Shown in pieces: positions 35,997 through 45,008 of a stretch of 64,000 nucleotides of DNA (its first letter is position 1; the number at the start of each line of letters is the position of its first letter). The stretch lies in NCBI RefSeq assembly GCF_014642875.1, contig NZ_BMJC01000009.1, forward strand, positions 1 to 64,000, given 5' to 3'. The translations under genes and the position numbers were made by a program. The DNA is from Puia dinghuensis. GTDB taxonomy: Bacteria > Bacteroidota > Bacteroidia > Chitinophagales > Chitinophagaceae. The notes below the pieces were generated by a model. That model was not told where the DNA came from. It made no database searches and worked only from the letters and a program-made list of their open reading frames with translations.

Positions 35997-36070
35997 CGGA
36001 CCGGACGGGACTCGAACCCGCGACCTCCGCCGTGACAGGGCGGCATTCTAACCAACTGAACTACCGATCC
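35997..36070 (-). tRNA. tRNA-Asp (anticodon GTC)
   Basis: Minus-strand cloverleaf of 74 nt including the discriminator G. Acceptor GGATCGG pairs with CCGGTCC, the D-arm holds AGTTCAGTTGGTTAGA, the anticodon loop is CTGTCAC with GTC at 36034-36036 (complement), and the T-arm is GCGGGTTCGAGTCCCGT. CCA is not encoded. Confidence 0.95.
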
Positions 36071-36163
36071 AACCGCCGATTCGAGAGGGTTCCTGTGGGG
36101 AGAGCCCCTTCGTTTTTCGGGATGGCAAAGATAGGAGAATTTTGATTTTCTCCAACAAAACTT

Positions 36164-36192
36164 TTGCGGAAATTTTGCATCCCTTAATTTTG
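36164..36192 (+). promoter_or_regulatory. Promoter of accA
   Basis: TTG at 36164-36166 and TAATTTTG at 36185-36192, spacer 18 bp, fit the Bacteroidetes consensus. The expected leader before the ATG at 36219 is about 20 nt. Confidence 0.55.
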
Positions 36193-36218
36193 GCGGAATT
36201 GTTAGAACTTTGAAAATT

Positions 36219-37196
36219 ATGCCTCAAGCTAAAAACCGCCAGTTCCTGGATTTCGAAAGACCGATCAAAGAGTTGTTCGATGAGATCGAGAAGCTGAAAC
36301 AAACCGCCGAAAAGACGAAGGTGGATCTGAGCGATTCTATCAGGAAACTGGAGGACCAGGTGACCGAAAAGCGCAGGGAGATCACCCAGCATCTGACGCC
36401 CTGGCAAAAAGTGCAGTTGAGCCGGCATCCGGACCGTCCCTATACTTTGAAGTACATCGACAAGATGTGTACGAATTTTGTAGAGCTGTTTGGGGACCGC
36501 AACGTGAAAGATGACAAAGCCATGGTTGGCGGGTTTGCCCAGCTCGAGGGGCAGACAGTGATGATGATCGGGCAGCAGAAGGGGGCGAATACGAAGATGC
36601 GGCAACTGCGGAATTTCGGGATGGCCAACCCCGAGGGTTACCGGAAGGCGCTGCGGCTGATGAAGCTGGCCGAGAAATTCGAGAAACCTATTATCACCCT
36701 TATCGATACCCCCGGCGCCTATCCGGGCATGGAAGCCGAAGAAAGAGGACAGGGAGAGGCCATCGCCCGCAACATCTATGAAATGATGCGGCTGAAGGTG
36801 CCGGTGATCTGTGTGGTGATCGGCGAAGGCGCTTCGGGCGGAGCCCTGGGCATCGGGGTCGGAGACCGGGTCTTTATGCTGGAGAATTCCTGGTATACCG
36901 TTATCTCCCCCGAAAACTGCAGCTCCATCCTCTGGCGCAGCTGGGACCAAAAAGAAAAAGCCGCCGAAGAGTTGCGGCTGACCCCCGACAATATGTATCA
37001 ATTTGGCCTTATCGACAGCATCGTTCCCGAACCCCTGGGCGGAGCCCACTGGGACTATACCGAGGCTGCGAACCTGCTCAAGCCAAAGCTGGTGGAGACG
37101 CTCAAGGAGTTGCACCAGTACAGTTCCGAAGAGCGGATCGCGAAGCGGATCGTGAAGTTCGGCAAGATGGGCTTCTGGAATGAGGTGCCGGCCTAG
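36219..37196 (+). CDS. accA: Acetyl-CoA carboxylase carboxyltransferase subunit alpha
   Basis: About 325 residues, usual length for AccA. It moves the carboxyl group from biotin to acetyl-CoA, giving malonyl-CoA for fatty-acid synthesis, in complex with AccD. Seen: an N-terminal coiled segment ([15 protein letters not shown]), [68 protein letters not shown] and [11 protein letters not shown]. The open frame begins with a TTG at 36210, but the ATG at 36219 is preferred. It is monocistronic, followed by 150 bp before dapA. accD is not in the window. Confidence 0.95.
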   Translation: MPQAKNRQFLDFERPIKELFDEIEKLKQTAEKTKVDLSDSIRKLEDQVTEKRREITQHLTPWQKVQLSRHPDRPYTLKYIDKMCTNFVELFGDRNVKDDKAMVGGFAQLEGQTVMMIGQQKGANTKMRQLRNFGMANPEGYRKALRLMKLAEKFEKPIITLIDTPGAYPGMEAEERGQGEAIARNIYEMMRLKVPVICVVIGEGASGGALGIGVGDRVFMLENSWYTVISPENCSSILWRSWDQKEKAAEELRLTPDNMYQFGLIDSIVPEPLGGAHWDYTEAANLLKPKLVETLKELHQYSSEERIAKRIVKFGKMGFWNEVPA

Positions 37197-37348
37197 CCAA
37201 ACGGCGAAAAAGCACCGCTTAAACCATTCCTGAAGCTTAGAAGGCCGAACCCGGATAGCCGCGACCGGGGCCAGTGAGGGGTATACCCATGGCTGGCGGG
37301 ATCGGGGTTGTGAATTAATTCAATTATTACCGTTTTAACTTTATAGCA

Positions 37349-38230
37349 ATGTCTCTTGTTCAACAACTCCGGGGAACCGGAGTGGCAATAGTAACGCCGT
37401 TTCAATCAGATCTCCACATCGACTATACCGCCCTGGGCAATATTATCGACTTCGTAATAGCCGGGGGCGTCGAATACATCGTAACCATGGGCACCACAGG
37501 GGAAACGCCAACCCTGTCCAAAGAAGAGAAGAAAGACATCATCTGGTTTACCTACGATAAAGTGGCCGGCAGAGTGCCGGTGGTAGTTGGGGTCGGCGGT
37601 AACAATACGGCCGAGCTCGTGAAGGAACTGGCCTGGTTTCCGCTGGAGAAAGCCGTGGCCGTACTCAGCGCCAGTCCCTATTACAGCAAACCCTCCCAGG
37701 AAGGACTCTTCCAGCATTATAAAACGCTTGCAGCGGCTTCCCCCAAGCCCATCCTACTTTACAATGTTCCTGGTCGTACGGGCCGGAATCTCAGTGCGGC
37801 GACGACGATCCGGCTGGCAAGGGAGGTTCCGAATATTGCCGGGATCAAGGAAGCCAGCGGGGATATGGGGCAATGTATGGAGATTCTCCGCGACCGGCCC
37901 CAGGACTTCCTGGTCGTCAGCGGGGACGATGCCCTGGCCCTGCCCCAGATAGCCTGTGGCATGGATGGGGTGATCAGCGTCGCCGCCAACAGCTTTCCCC
38001 GGGCTTTTACGGAGATGGTACGGCTTGCGCTTAGACATCACTTCAAAGAGGCCAAAGCCCTTAACGACAAGCTTATCGCGGGTTATGAGCTGCTCTTTGC
38101 CGAGAACAACCCCGCGGGGGTAAAGGCGGCCATGTATGAGCTGAAACTGATCGGCAACTACCTGCGCCTGCCCGTTGTGCCGGTGAGTGAGGGTCTCCAG
38201 GCGAAAATTAAGGAATATGTAAAGGGGTAG
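37349..38230 (+). CDS. dapA: 4-hydroxy-tetrahydrodipicolinate synthase
   Basis: 293 residues, full length. It condenses pyruvate with aspartate semialdehyde in lysine/diaminopimelate synthesis. Motifs: GTGVAIVTPF at the N-terminus, GTTGETPTLS, YYSKPSQEGL, the conserved Tyr in LLYNVPGRTG, the Schiff-base Lys in IAGIKEASGD, and SGDDAL. A TAACTTTA element at 37336-37343 sits directly before the ATG and could be a weak -7 box giving an almost leaderless message. Convergent with rnz, with a bidirectional terminator between. Confidence 0.95.
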   Translation: MSLVQQLRGTGVAIVTPFQSDLHIDYTALGNIIDFVIAGGVEYIVTMGTTGETPTLSKEEKKDIIWFTYDKVAGRVPVVVGVGGNNTAELVKELAWFPLEKAVAVLSASPYYSKPSQEGLFQHYKTLAAASPKPILLYNVPGRTGRNLSAATTIRLAREVPNIAGIKEASGDMGQCMEILRDRPQDFLVVSGDDALALPQIACGMDGVISVAANSFPRAFTEMVRLALRHHFKEAKALNDKLIAGYELLFAENNPAGVKAAMYELKLIGNYLRLPVVPVSEGLQAKIKEYVKG

Positions 38231-38292
38231 GCTTAGGGGCCTCCAATGAGCTGACGGAGGCGGCTCGTCCGAAGGACAGACATTAGCGCTTT

Positions 38293-38332
38293 GCGGGGAA
38301 TGCCCTATTTTTCATGAATGGGCATTTCCCGC
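38293..38332. terminator. Bidirectional terminator between dapA and rnz
   Basis: Arms GCGGGGAATGCCC (38293-38305) and GGGCATTTCCCGC (38320-38332) pair over 13 bp with one G-U wobble. They sit between two convergent genes. Confidence 0.75.
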
Positions 38333-38335
38333 ACA

Positions 38336-39238
38336 TTATATCTTATAGGTGACGCCTTCCATGGCCAATTCGGTGTTGGGGAAGGTGTCCCTGGCCTCCT
38401 GTTCGAAGACCTGCAGTTTCTCATATTTAGAGCTGAAATGACCAATGAGCAGCCGCTGTACCCCCGCAATGCAGGCGATCCTGGCGGCCTGTTCGGTGGT
38501 GCTGTGGAAGCGCTTGCCTGCCTGTTCCCCCAGGTCTTTCAGGTAGGTGGTTTCGTGATAGAGCAGGTCGACTCCCCGCACCTGTTCGGCTATCCGCTCG
38601 TCGTAGAGGGTGTCGGCGGCATAGGCATAGGACTTGGCTTTTGGCGCCGGATCCGTGACCGAAAGGTTGTCCACCAGCACCCCATCCTTTCTGAGATAGT
38701 TCTCGCCCCATTTGAGCCGGTCGAAAAACGAGGCAGGAACCTCATTTTGCCGCGCTTTTTCGGGGTTGACCCGGCGGAGCGGCCGGACCTCCCGGAAGCA
38801 GAAACCCCAGCATTCGATGCGATGATAGACGGGGAAACAGCTTACTTCGAACCTGGCCTCACGGAGGATGACGCCTTCGGCAGTAAGGTGATGAAAGTGG
38901 AGGGGATAGGCAAGTTCGATGTCCGCGACCTTCAATTGCAGGCCGATGATGTCTTGTAAAGGCGGGGGGGCATAGATGTGCAATTCCTGGGTGCGGCCGA
39001 GCAGCCCCATGCTGGTGAGCAGGCCGATGAGCCCGAAGTAGTGGTCGCCATGGAGATGGGAGATGAAGATGTAATTGATCTTGCTGCGGCGGATCTTGTA
39101 TTTGGCCATCTGCATCTGCGTACCTTCGCCACAATCCACGAGGAAGATCTGATCTTCCATCGTGACCACCTGCGCCGTGGGGTGACGGTCAAAAGCAGGG
39201 AGAGCGGAGTTATTACCTAGAATGGTGACGGCCAACAT
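38336..39238 (-). CDS. rnz: Ribonuclease Z
   Basis: 300 residues. Endonuclease that trims the 3' ends of tRNA precursors, which matters because the tRNA in this window does not encode CCA. Metallo-beta-lactamase fold: VDCGEGTQMQMA, the metal-binding HLHGDH near residue 62, the exosite segment and HETTYLKDLGEQAGKRFHST, ending GHFSSKYEKL. Length and motifs match the short bacterial form. A STAS-domain gene lies 275 bp upstream on the same strand. Confidence 0.95.
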   Translation of the reverse strand: MLAVTILGNNSALPAFDRHPTAQVVTMEDQIFLVDCGEGTQMQMAKYKIRRSKINYIFISHLHGDHYFGLIGLLTSMGLLGRTQELHIYAPPPLQDIIGLQLKVADIELAYPLHFHHLTAEGVILREARFEVSCFPVYHRIECWGFCFREVRPLRRVNPEKARQNEVPASFFDRLKWGENYLRKDGVLVDNLSVTDPAPKAKSYAYAADTLYDERIAEQVRGVDLLYHETTYLKDLGEQAGKRFHSTTEQAARIACIAGVQRLLIGHFSSKYEKLQVFEQEARDTFPNTELAMEGVTYKI

Positions 39239-39513
39239 AAAAGCGAATATAAGTAACGCCTACTAAAAGCCGGGGATTGTACTCAAAATATTTGGGAGGG
39301 GGAAATGGGTAGTCTGTCCGCAGGCAGGCTTCGGTGGTAAATAGGTCCGGGAATTGGCCGGCGTCACTGAACTTACAGAACCATCGACTGTTATGTTTCG
39401 TAGATAATCCGGGGGCAGCGGCATTGCTGATAAAGTAGCTGACTTTCTGTCTGTTGTCTTACTTAGGGGATGTCAAGCCTTCAGGAGTCTGCAGTTTGCC
39501 GGCGGGAGGCAGG
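39239..39513. other. Intergenic region between rnz and the STAS gene
   Basis: About 275 bases with no supported gene, RNA or repeat. It should hold the rnz promoter on the minus strand. Confidence 0.4.
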
Positions 39514-39894
39514 CTACAGGTCGGGTCCGTTGAGCAGTTCGCGCTCTATTTCTTCCAGATGGATGATATCCCAGGCTTCGCTCTCGGTGGGGGTGACGTT
39601 CATGAGTTCTAAAAGCCCATTGTCTTCCAGGCTTTTCTCGACGCCGGGTGTGAGTTCGCAAATGACAAAGGAGGCGCTGTCGTCGTAGAACCGTTGTTGT
39701 ACCCCAACGAGACACTCCGCAGCAGCGTCGTCGACCTTCGTGATGTCTTTTAAGATGAGAACCACGTTTTTAACTTCTTTTTGCAGGAAAGGTAGTAAAC
39801 ACTGCTCCAGCTCTTCTGTCATATTAGCAGCAAGAACGGCTTCAAGGATAGTAATGGCATGAAATTTTTCTCTGGTATCAATTTTGACTTGCAT
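39514..39894 (-). CDS. STAS-domain protein (anti-anti-sigma-like)
   Basis: About 126 residues from ATG 39894 (a GTG at 39900 is also open). A single STAS fold is seen: IDTREKFHAITILEAVLAAN, VVLILKDITKVDDAAAECLV and FVICELTPGVEKSLEDNGLL. In SpoIIAA-type proteins a phosphorylatable Ser follows the Asp in the loop (DS); here the loop is VDDAA, without Ser, so switching by phosphorylation is doubtful. Cytoplasmic. It could act as a partner-binding module in a stress or envelope pathway; no kinase or phosphatase gene is adjacent. Confidence 0.8.
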   Translation of the reverse strand: MQVKIDTREKFHAITILEAVLAANMTEELEQCLLPFLQKEVKNVVLILKDITKVDDAAAECLVGVQQRFYDDSASFVICELTPGVEKSLEDNGLLELMNVTPTESEAWDIIHLEEIERELLNGPDL

Positions 39895-39987
39895 ATACAC
39901 TAATGGTTATTAACGGCCGTTAATAAAGAGGCGGAAACAGAAGTCAAAAATATTCGTTATTATTGTATAAAGCTCAACAACTTAAAA

Positions 39988-42513
39988 ATGGATAATAATT
40001 TTTCAGCCCAGGTAAAGGAGATCATATCGTTCAGCAGGGAGGAGGCTTTGCGACTGGGGAACGATTTTATCGGTACGGAGCACTTATTGCTGGGTTTGAT
40101 CCGTGAGGGCGACAATACGGCTGTCCGCATATTGAAGAGTTTCAATGTGGACCTGTATGAGTTGCGGAAGGAGGTGGAGATGGCAGTTAAGGATAAAACC
40201 GGCAAAAATATCGCCAATATCAATAGTCTGCCGCTGACCAAGCAGGCGGAGAAAGTGATACGCGTTACTGTTCTGGAAGCCAAAGCCCTGAAAAGTCCTA
40301 CTGTAGAGACTGAACACCTGATGCTCTCAATCCTGAAGAACAAAGAAAACATTGCTACTCAAATTTTAAATCAATTCGACGTGGACTACGATCTATTCAG
40401 AAACGAATTGGGCGTTGTGAAAAGCAATGACGTTCGTAGTGAATACGCAGAGGAGAATGATGACGATTTCGACGAGGAGAAGAAGTATTCGCAGCAAAAA
40501 GCGCGTTCTGCCGGGAATGCCAAGAGCAAGACTCCGGTACTCGATAATTTTGGCCGGGACATCACCCGCCTTGCAGAAATGGGGGCTCTCGATCCCATTG
40601 TCGGCCGGGAAGAAGAGATTGAAAGGGTTTCCCAGATACTTTCCCGCCGTAAAAAGAACAACCCTATCCTGATCGGTGAACCCGGTGTAGGTAAGACCGC
40701 GATAGTGGAAGGCCTGGCCCTCCGGATCGTACAGCGTAAGGTGTCGCGGGTATTGTTCGACAAAAGGGTGATCTCCCTTGACCTTGCCGCCTTGGTTGCC
40801 GGTACCAAGTATCGGGGTCAGTTTGAGGAAAGGATGAAGGCGATCATGAACGAACTGGAGAAGAACCGGGACGTAATCCTCTTCATCGATGAGATCCATA
40901 CCATCGTCGGCGCGGGTGGCGCAAGCGGCAGTCTCGACGCTTCGAACATATTCAAGCCTGCACTTGCACGTGGTGAACTCCAATGCATTGGGGCTTCGAC
41001 GCTGGACGAGTATAGAATGTACATTGAAAAAGACGGCGCCCTTGACCGCCGGTTCCAGAAGGTGATGGTCGATCCCCCCAGTGTGGAAGAAACCATCCAG
41101 ATATTGAACAACATCAAATCGAAATACGAGGATTATCATAACGTCACCTATTCCGATGATGCCATCGATGCGTGTGTGAAACTGAGCGACCGGTATATGA
41201 CGGATCGCCTGCTGCCGGATAAGGCTATCGACGTACTCGACGAGGTCGGCGCACGGGTGCACCTGAAAAACATCAATGTTCCGCAGAATATTGTCGACCT
41301 GGAGAAGAAGATCGAAGACGTGAAGAATGAGAAGAACAAAGTGGTGAAGAGCCAGAAGTTCGAAGAAGCGGCTTCGTTGCGCGACACCGAGAAACGCCTG
41401 CAGGAAGACCTGGAAAAGGCTAAGGCCGAATGGGAAGAAGAAAGCAAGCACAAACGTTATCCCATCGACGAAGAAAATATTGCCGAAGTGGTGAGCATGA
41501 TGACCGGTATCCCCGTCAAACGGATGGTACAGGCCGAGACCGAGAAGCTGAGGAATATGGCTGTCGACATGGCTGGCATGGTAGTTGGTCAGGATGACGC
41601 TATCACAAAGGTGGTGAAAGCCATCCAGCGTAACAGGGTTGGGTTGAAAGACCCCAAGAAACCGATCGGCACATTTATCTTCCTCGGACCCACCGGGGTT
41701 GGTAAGACCGAATTGGCCCGTGCGCTGGCCCGGTATATGTTCGACACGGAAGATTCCCTCATCCGGATAGACATGAGCGAATACATGGAAAAATTCACGG
41801 TGAGCCGCCTGATCGGTGCGCCTCCGGGATATGTCGGATATGAAGAAGGCGGGCAGCTGACGGAACGAGTTCGCCGGAAGCCCTACTCGGTGATCCTGCT
41901 GGATGAGATCGAAAAGGCTCACCCGGATATCTACAATATCCTGCTGCAGGTGCTGGATGACGGTCAGTTGACGGATGGCCTTGGCCGCAAGGTCGACTTC
42001 AAGAATACGCTGATCATCATGACCTCCAATATCGGGGTACGCCAGCTGAAAGACTTTGGCGACGGCGTCGGTTTTGCAACGGCTGCACGGACACAGAATG
42101 TGGATGAGAACAACAAGGCCGTGATCGAGAAAGCGTTGAAACGGACCTTTAGCCCTGAGTTCCTGAACCGGATAGATGATGTCGTTATCTTCAATTCGCT
42201 GAACAAGGAGCATATCTTCCAGATAATCGATATCCTGATGAAGGGTGTCCTGAAACGGCTGACCAACCTCGGCTTTACGCTCGAGCTGACAGACGATGCC
42301 AAGAGCTTCCTCGCGGACAAGGGATATGACCAGCAGTTTGGGGCGAGGCCGCTACACCGGGCTATCCAGAAGTACCTGGAAGATCCCCTGGCAGAAGAGA
42401 TACTGAACATGAATATCAAGAATGGGGATATCCTGATCGCCGATCTGGACAAGGAACATTCGAAGATCAAATTTTCGTTGAAGGAGAAAGCGAAAGAAAA
42501 ATCGGAGGCGTAA
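39988..42513 (+). CDS. clpC: ATP-dependent Clp protease ATP-binding subunit ClpC
   Basis: 841 residues. Unfoldase feeding ClpP in protein quality control. Order: double Clp N-domain (1-150, [20 protein letters not shown]-like), first AAA module with GEPGVGKT near 229-236, Walker [10 protein letters not shown], a UVR-type middle coiled region (about 430-480, [20 protein letters not shown]), second AAA module with GPTGVGKT near 566 and a ClpB-D2 C-terminus ([20 protein letters not shown]). The UVR segment and length make ClpC rather than ClpA or ClpB. A strong terminator follows its stop. Confidence 0.95.
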   Translation: MDNNFSAQVKEIISFSREEALRLGNDFIGTEHLLLGLIREGDNTAVRILKSFNVDLYELRKEVEMAVKDKTGKNIANINSLPLTKQAEKVIRVTVLEAKALKSPTVETEHLMLSILKNKENIATQILNQFDVDYDLFRNELGVVKSNDVRSEYAEENDDDFDEEKKYSQQKARSAGNAKSKTPVLDNFGRDITRLAEMGALDPIVGREEEIERVSQILSRRKKNNPILIGEPGVGKTAIVEGLALRIVQRKVSRVLFDKRVISLDLAALVAGTKYRGQFEERMKAIMNELEKNRDVILFIDEIHTIVGAGGASGSLDASNIFKPALARGELQCIGASTLDEYRMYIEKDGALDRRFQKVMVDPPSVEETIQILNNIKSKYEDYHNVTYSDDAIDACVKLSDRYMTDRLLPDKAIDVLDEVGARVHLKNINVPQNIVDLEKKIEDVKNEKNKVVKSQKFEEAASLRDTEKRLQEDLEKAKAEWEEESKHKRYPIDEENIAEVVSMMTGIPVKRMVQAETEKLRNMAVDMAGMVVGQDDAITKVVKAIQRNRVGLKDPKKPIGTFIFLGPTGVGKTELARALARYMFDTEDSLIRIDMSEYMEKFTVSRLIGAPPGYVGYEEGGQLTERVRRKPYSVILLDEIEKAHPDIYNILLQVLDDGQLTDGLGRKVDFKNTLIIMTSNIGVRQLKDFGDGVGFATAARTQNVDENNKAVIEKALKRTFSPEFLNRIDDVVIFNSLNKEHIFQIIDILMKGVLKRLTNLGFTLELTDDAKSFLADKGYDQQFGARPLHRAIQKYLEDPLAEEILNMNIKNGDILIADLDKEHSKIKFSLKEKAKEKSEA

Positions 42514-42534
42514 ACGTTATTCGAATAAAAAAAG

Positions 42535-42559
42535 GCCGCACCTTTGGTGCGGCTTTTTT
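42535..42559 (+). terminator. Rho-independent terminator after clpC
   Basis: GCCGCACC-TTT-GGTGCGGC followed by TTTTTT. It ends only 5 bp before the cmk start codon. Confidence 0.85.
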
Positions 42560-42564
42560 ATGTT

Positions 42565-43251
42565 ATGAAGAAGATCATTATTACCATCGACGGCTGGTCG
42601 TCATGTGGCAAGAGTACGCTGGCCAAGCAACTGGCCAGGGAGCTGCACTATGTGTATATCGACAGCGGCGCCATGTACCGGGCCATTACGCTTTATTTTC
42701 TCCGGCATCATATCGACTGGACTATTCCGGCCGCGGTTCATGAGGCCTTGCAACATATCAAGCTTGAATTTATAACCAACCACAAGAATGGACAGACGGA
42801 GATGTGGTTGAATGGGGAGAACGTCGAATATGTGATCCGCGACCTGGTGATCGCCGAGAAAGTGAGCGAGGTGGCGGCCGTAAAGGAGGTGCGGGAATAT
42901 GCGGTGGCCAAGCAGCAGGAGATGGGCAGGAAAAAGGGGATCGTAATGGATGGCAGGGATATCGGGACAGTGGTTTTCCCTCACGCCGAATTGAAGATCT
43001 TCATGACGGCAGATGAAAAAGTGCGGGTACAAAGACGGTACAAGGAGCTGTATGAGAAGAACCCGAACATTACCCTCGAAGAAGTGAAGCAGAACCTGGA
43101 ACACCGGGATTATATCGATTCACATCGGGCCATAAGTCCGTTGCGGCAGGCGGAGGATGCGTTGGTGCTGGATAATTCGCATCTGACGATGAAGCAGCAG
43201 CTGGAGATTGCGGAGGGGTGGGTGAAGGAGGCCATAGTGAAAGCTGAATAA
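42565..43251 (+). CDS. cmk: Cytidylate kinase
   Basis: About 228 residues from ATG 42565 (MKKIIITIDGWSSCGKST). It phosphorylates CMP and dCMP with ATP. The P-loop is GWSSCGKST, followed by DSGAMYRAIT, VMDGRDIGTVVFPHAELKIF and an Arg-rich lid (RVQRRYKELYE, HRDYIDSHRAISPLRQA). Length is normal. The frame is open to 42544 but that start lies within the clpC terminator. With only 5 bp after the hairpin, expression needs terminator read-through or a promoter inside clpC. Confidence 0.93.
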   Translation: MKKIIITIDGWSSCGKSTLAKQLARELHYVYIDSGAMYRAITLYFLRHHIDWTIPAAVHEALQHIKLEFITNHKNGQTEMWLNGENVEYVIRDLVIAEKVSEVAAVKEVREYAVAKQQEMGRKKGIVMDGRDIGTVVFPHAELKIFMTADEKVRVQRRYKELYEKNPNITLEEVKQNLEHRDYIDSHRAISPLRQAEDALVLDNSHLTMKQQLEIAEGWVKEAIVKAE

Positions 43252-43256
43252 CTTTC

Positions 43257-43264
43257 TATATTTG
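43257..43264 (+). promoter_or_regulatory. -7 promoter element before the third ECF sigma gene
   Basis: Perfect TATATTTG, with the sigma ATG at 43271 just 6 bp further. Initiation would be at or near the start codon, so the message may be leaderless. No clear -33 TTG is seen at the right distance. Confidence 0.5.
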
Positions 43265-43270
43265 CCCCGC

Positions 43271-43861
43271 ATGCAAACTTCCGACAAAGAAGGTCTTTTA
43301 ATAGACAAAATGATCCGGGGTAGCCATGAGGCTTTCGAAGAGCTTTATTTTATATATGTCAAGGCCATTCGAGCCAATATTGCCAAAATGATCAGGCAGC
43401 CCGAGGACATCAACGACGTCATGCAGGAAGTATTCGTCAAGCTCTGGCAGCATAAGGACAGGCTCGATAGGACGAAAGGCGTCGCGGACTGGCTGTATGT
43501 AGTCAGTTTCAATCAATCCATCCAATTTTTACGAAAAAAACTGCGGACCGAAGGAGCTTATTCGTCCACCATAGACCTGTCGGTGATCGGCGATGAGCTG
43601 CCTACGGATGATGTCCTGGAGACGAGATTGCCGCTTATACAAGAAGCTATCGAGAAGCTGCCGGAACGAAAGAGGCTTGCTTTCCGGCAATGCCGCATCG
43701 AAGGGAACTCTCTCGATGAGGTCGCTGCCGCCATGGGCATCACCAAGGAAGCCGTGAAAGGGTATCTGAAAGACGCCAAAAATTTTATTCTTGCCTATGT
43801 CCATGAGAATGAGCGGAGTTCGTCTCTTCTGCCATTGCTCCTGGTCTTCTTCCTACGCTAG
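43271..43861 (+). CDS. ECF sigma-70 factor (third set)
   Basis: About 196 residues from ATG 43271 (MQTSDKEGLLIDKMIRGSHE); the open frame begins at a TTG inside the -7 box, which is not used. Region 2: FEELYFIYVKAIRANIAKMI, DINDVMQEVFVKLWQHKDRL. Region 4: LPERKRLAFRQCRIEGNSLD, EVAAAMGITKEAVKGYLKDA. The C-terminal hydrophobic SLLPLLLVFFLR tail echoes the first sigma factor in the window. It is followed after 79 bp by its FecR partner and then a TonB receptor. Confidence 0.9.
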   Translation: MQTSDKEGLLIDKMIRGSHEAFEELYFIYVKAIRANIAKMIRQPEDINDVMQEVFVKLWQHKDRLDRTKGVADWLYVVSFNQSIQFLRKKLRTEGAYSSTIDLSVIGDELPTDDVLETRLPLIQEAIEKLPERKRLAFRQCRIEGNSLDEVAAAMGITKEAVKGYLKDAKNFILAYVHENERSSSLLPLLLVFFLR

Positions 43862-43940
43862 ATGCGGCTGTTAACCTTTTCTTAATACAGCGCGAAGCCC
43901 CCTTTTCTTCATTACCCGATATTTACTTACGAACCAGCAA

Positions 43941-44981
43941 ATGACAGAGCTCGAACGATTATTAAATGGCTATTGGGATGGCACATTGACTGCCACGGAG
44001 CGGCAACGGCTTTTCGAGCTGCTCGGCGAGCATGCCATGGAAGCCAATGGCGAAAGCTATCGCGACTATATCGGGCTATTGCAACAGGGATCAGCGGAGG
44101 AGAACAGGCAGGACGCTGATTTTCAGGAACAATGGCAGGAGCTGAGGGCCAGGTTAGGAATGCAGGAGCCGATAGCGCTGTATCCTCGCCGGCGTTGGTA
44201 CCGGTGGGGCTATGCCGCGGCAACTGTGCTGGTGATCGTCGCAGGGTGGTGTTGGATCAGGAGCTCGGGGGATAAAAAAGAGCCTGTACCAACCCTCCTG
44301 GCGCAGGAGGTTGTCTATGCCAATTCGCATAGTTATTTGCTGGACTCTGTTCTTCCTGATGGTAGCGCGGTGAGACTTTACCCGGGGGCAACGCTGCGGT
44401 TTGCAACGAATTTCAATAGCGCCGGCAGAGATATCCGGATGGACGGAAGGATACTGTTTACCGTAAAAAATGATCCGGCCAAGCCGTTTACGGTATATGC
44501 GAAGGGATTTTCGACTACCGTTCTGGGCACGGCATTCGAAGTCAATACGGATAAGGCGGAACTGTTCAGGGTTAAGCTTATAACGGGAAAAGTGGTTGTG
44601 AAAAGCACAGAAGGGAAATTGAATCCGATGACGGATGTGTATTTGGTACAGGGAGAAATGTTAACCTACGACCTGCAGAAGAAGAAGCCGCTGATCGACA
44701 ATGGTAATCTGAAACAGCCGGATAGAATTGTAAAGAAACAACGCCCGGCGGCGGCTGCCGAACTATCCTTTAGCGATATTCCGCTGTCGATATTGTTCAA
44801 ACAATTGGAAAGCGAGTATGGGATCATTATCCAGTGTGACGTGCCATCGATCGGTGATAAGCTCTATACAGGAGCTTTCCGGAAAACGGATGATCCGAAG
44901 AATATCCTGAAACAGGTGATCAAACCCTATCATCTAAACCTACGGGTAGACGCAAATTTGTTTATTATAGAACAGCCTTAG
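43941..44981 (+). CDS. FecR-family anti-sigma factor (third set)
   Basis: 346 residues. N-terminal sigma-binding region (LLNGYWDGTLTATERQRLFE), one membrane segment (WGYAAATVLVIVAGWCWI, about 90-107), periplasmic FecR domain (VLPDGSAVRLYPGATLRF; PFTVYAKGFSTTVLGTAFEV) and a C-terminal DUF4974 domain (FSDIPLSILFKQLESEYGII). It is cognate to the sigma factor 79 bp upstream. The TonB receptor starts 27 bp downstream. Confidence 0.9.
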   Translation: MTELERLLNGYWDGTLTATERQRLFELLGEHAMEANGESYRDYIGLLQQGSAEENRQDADFQEQWQELRARLGMQEPIALYPRRRWYRWGYAAATVLVIVAGWCWIRSSGDKKEPVPTLLAQEVVYANSHSYLLDSVLPDGSAVRLYPGATLRFATNFNSAGRDIRMDGRILFTVKNDPAKPFTVYAKGFSTTVLGTAFEVNTDKAELFRVKLITGKVVVKSTEGKLNPMTDVYLVQGEMLTYDLQKKKPLIDNGNLKQPDRIVKKQRPAAAAELSFSDIPLSILFKQLESEYGIIIQCDVPSIGDKLYTGAFRKTDDPKNILKQVIKPYHLNLRVDANLFIIEQP

Positions 44982-45008
44982 GCGAATTTTTTTTCCAAAA
45001 TCAACGTT

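Noticed and set aside
40393-42213. 606-codon minus-strand frame opposite clpC
   Set aside because: Antisense shadow of an intact clpC; His/Leu-rich sequence without motifs.
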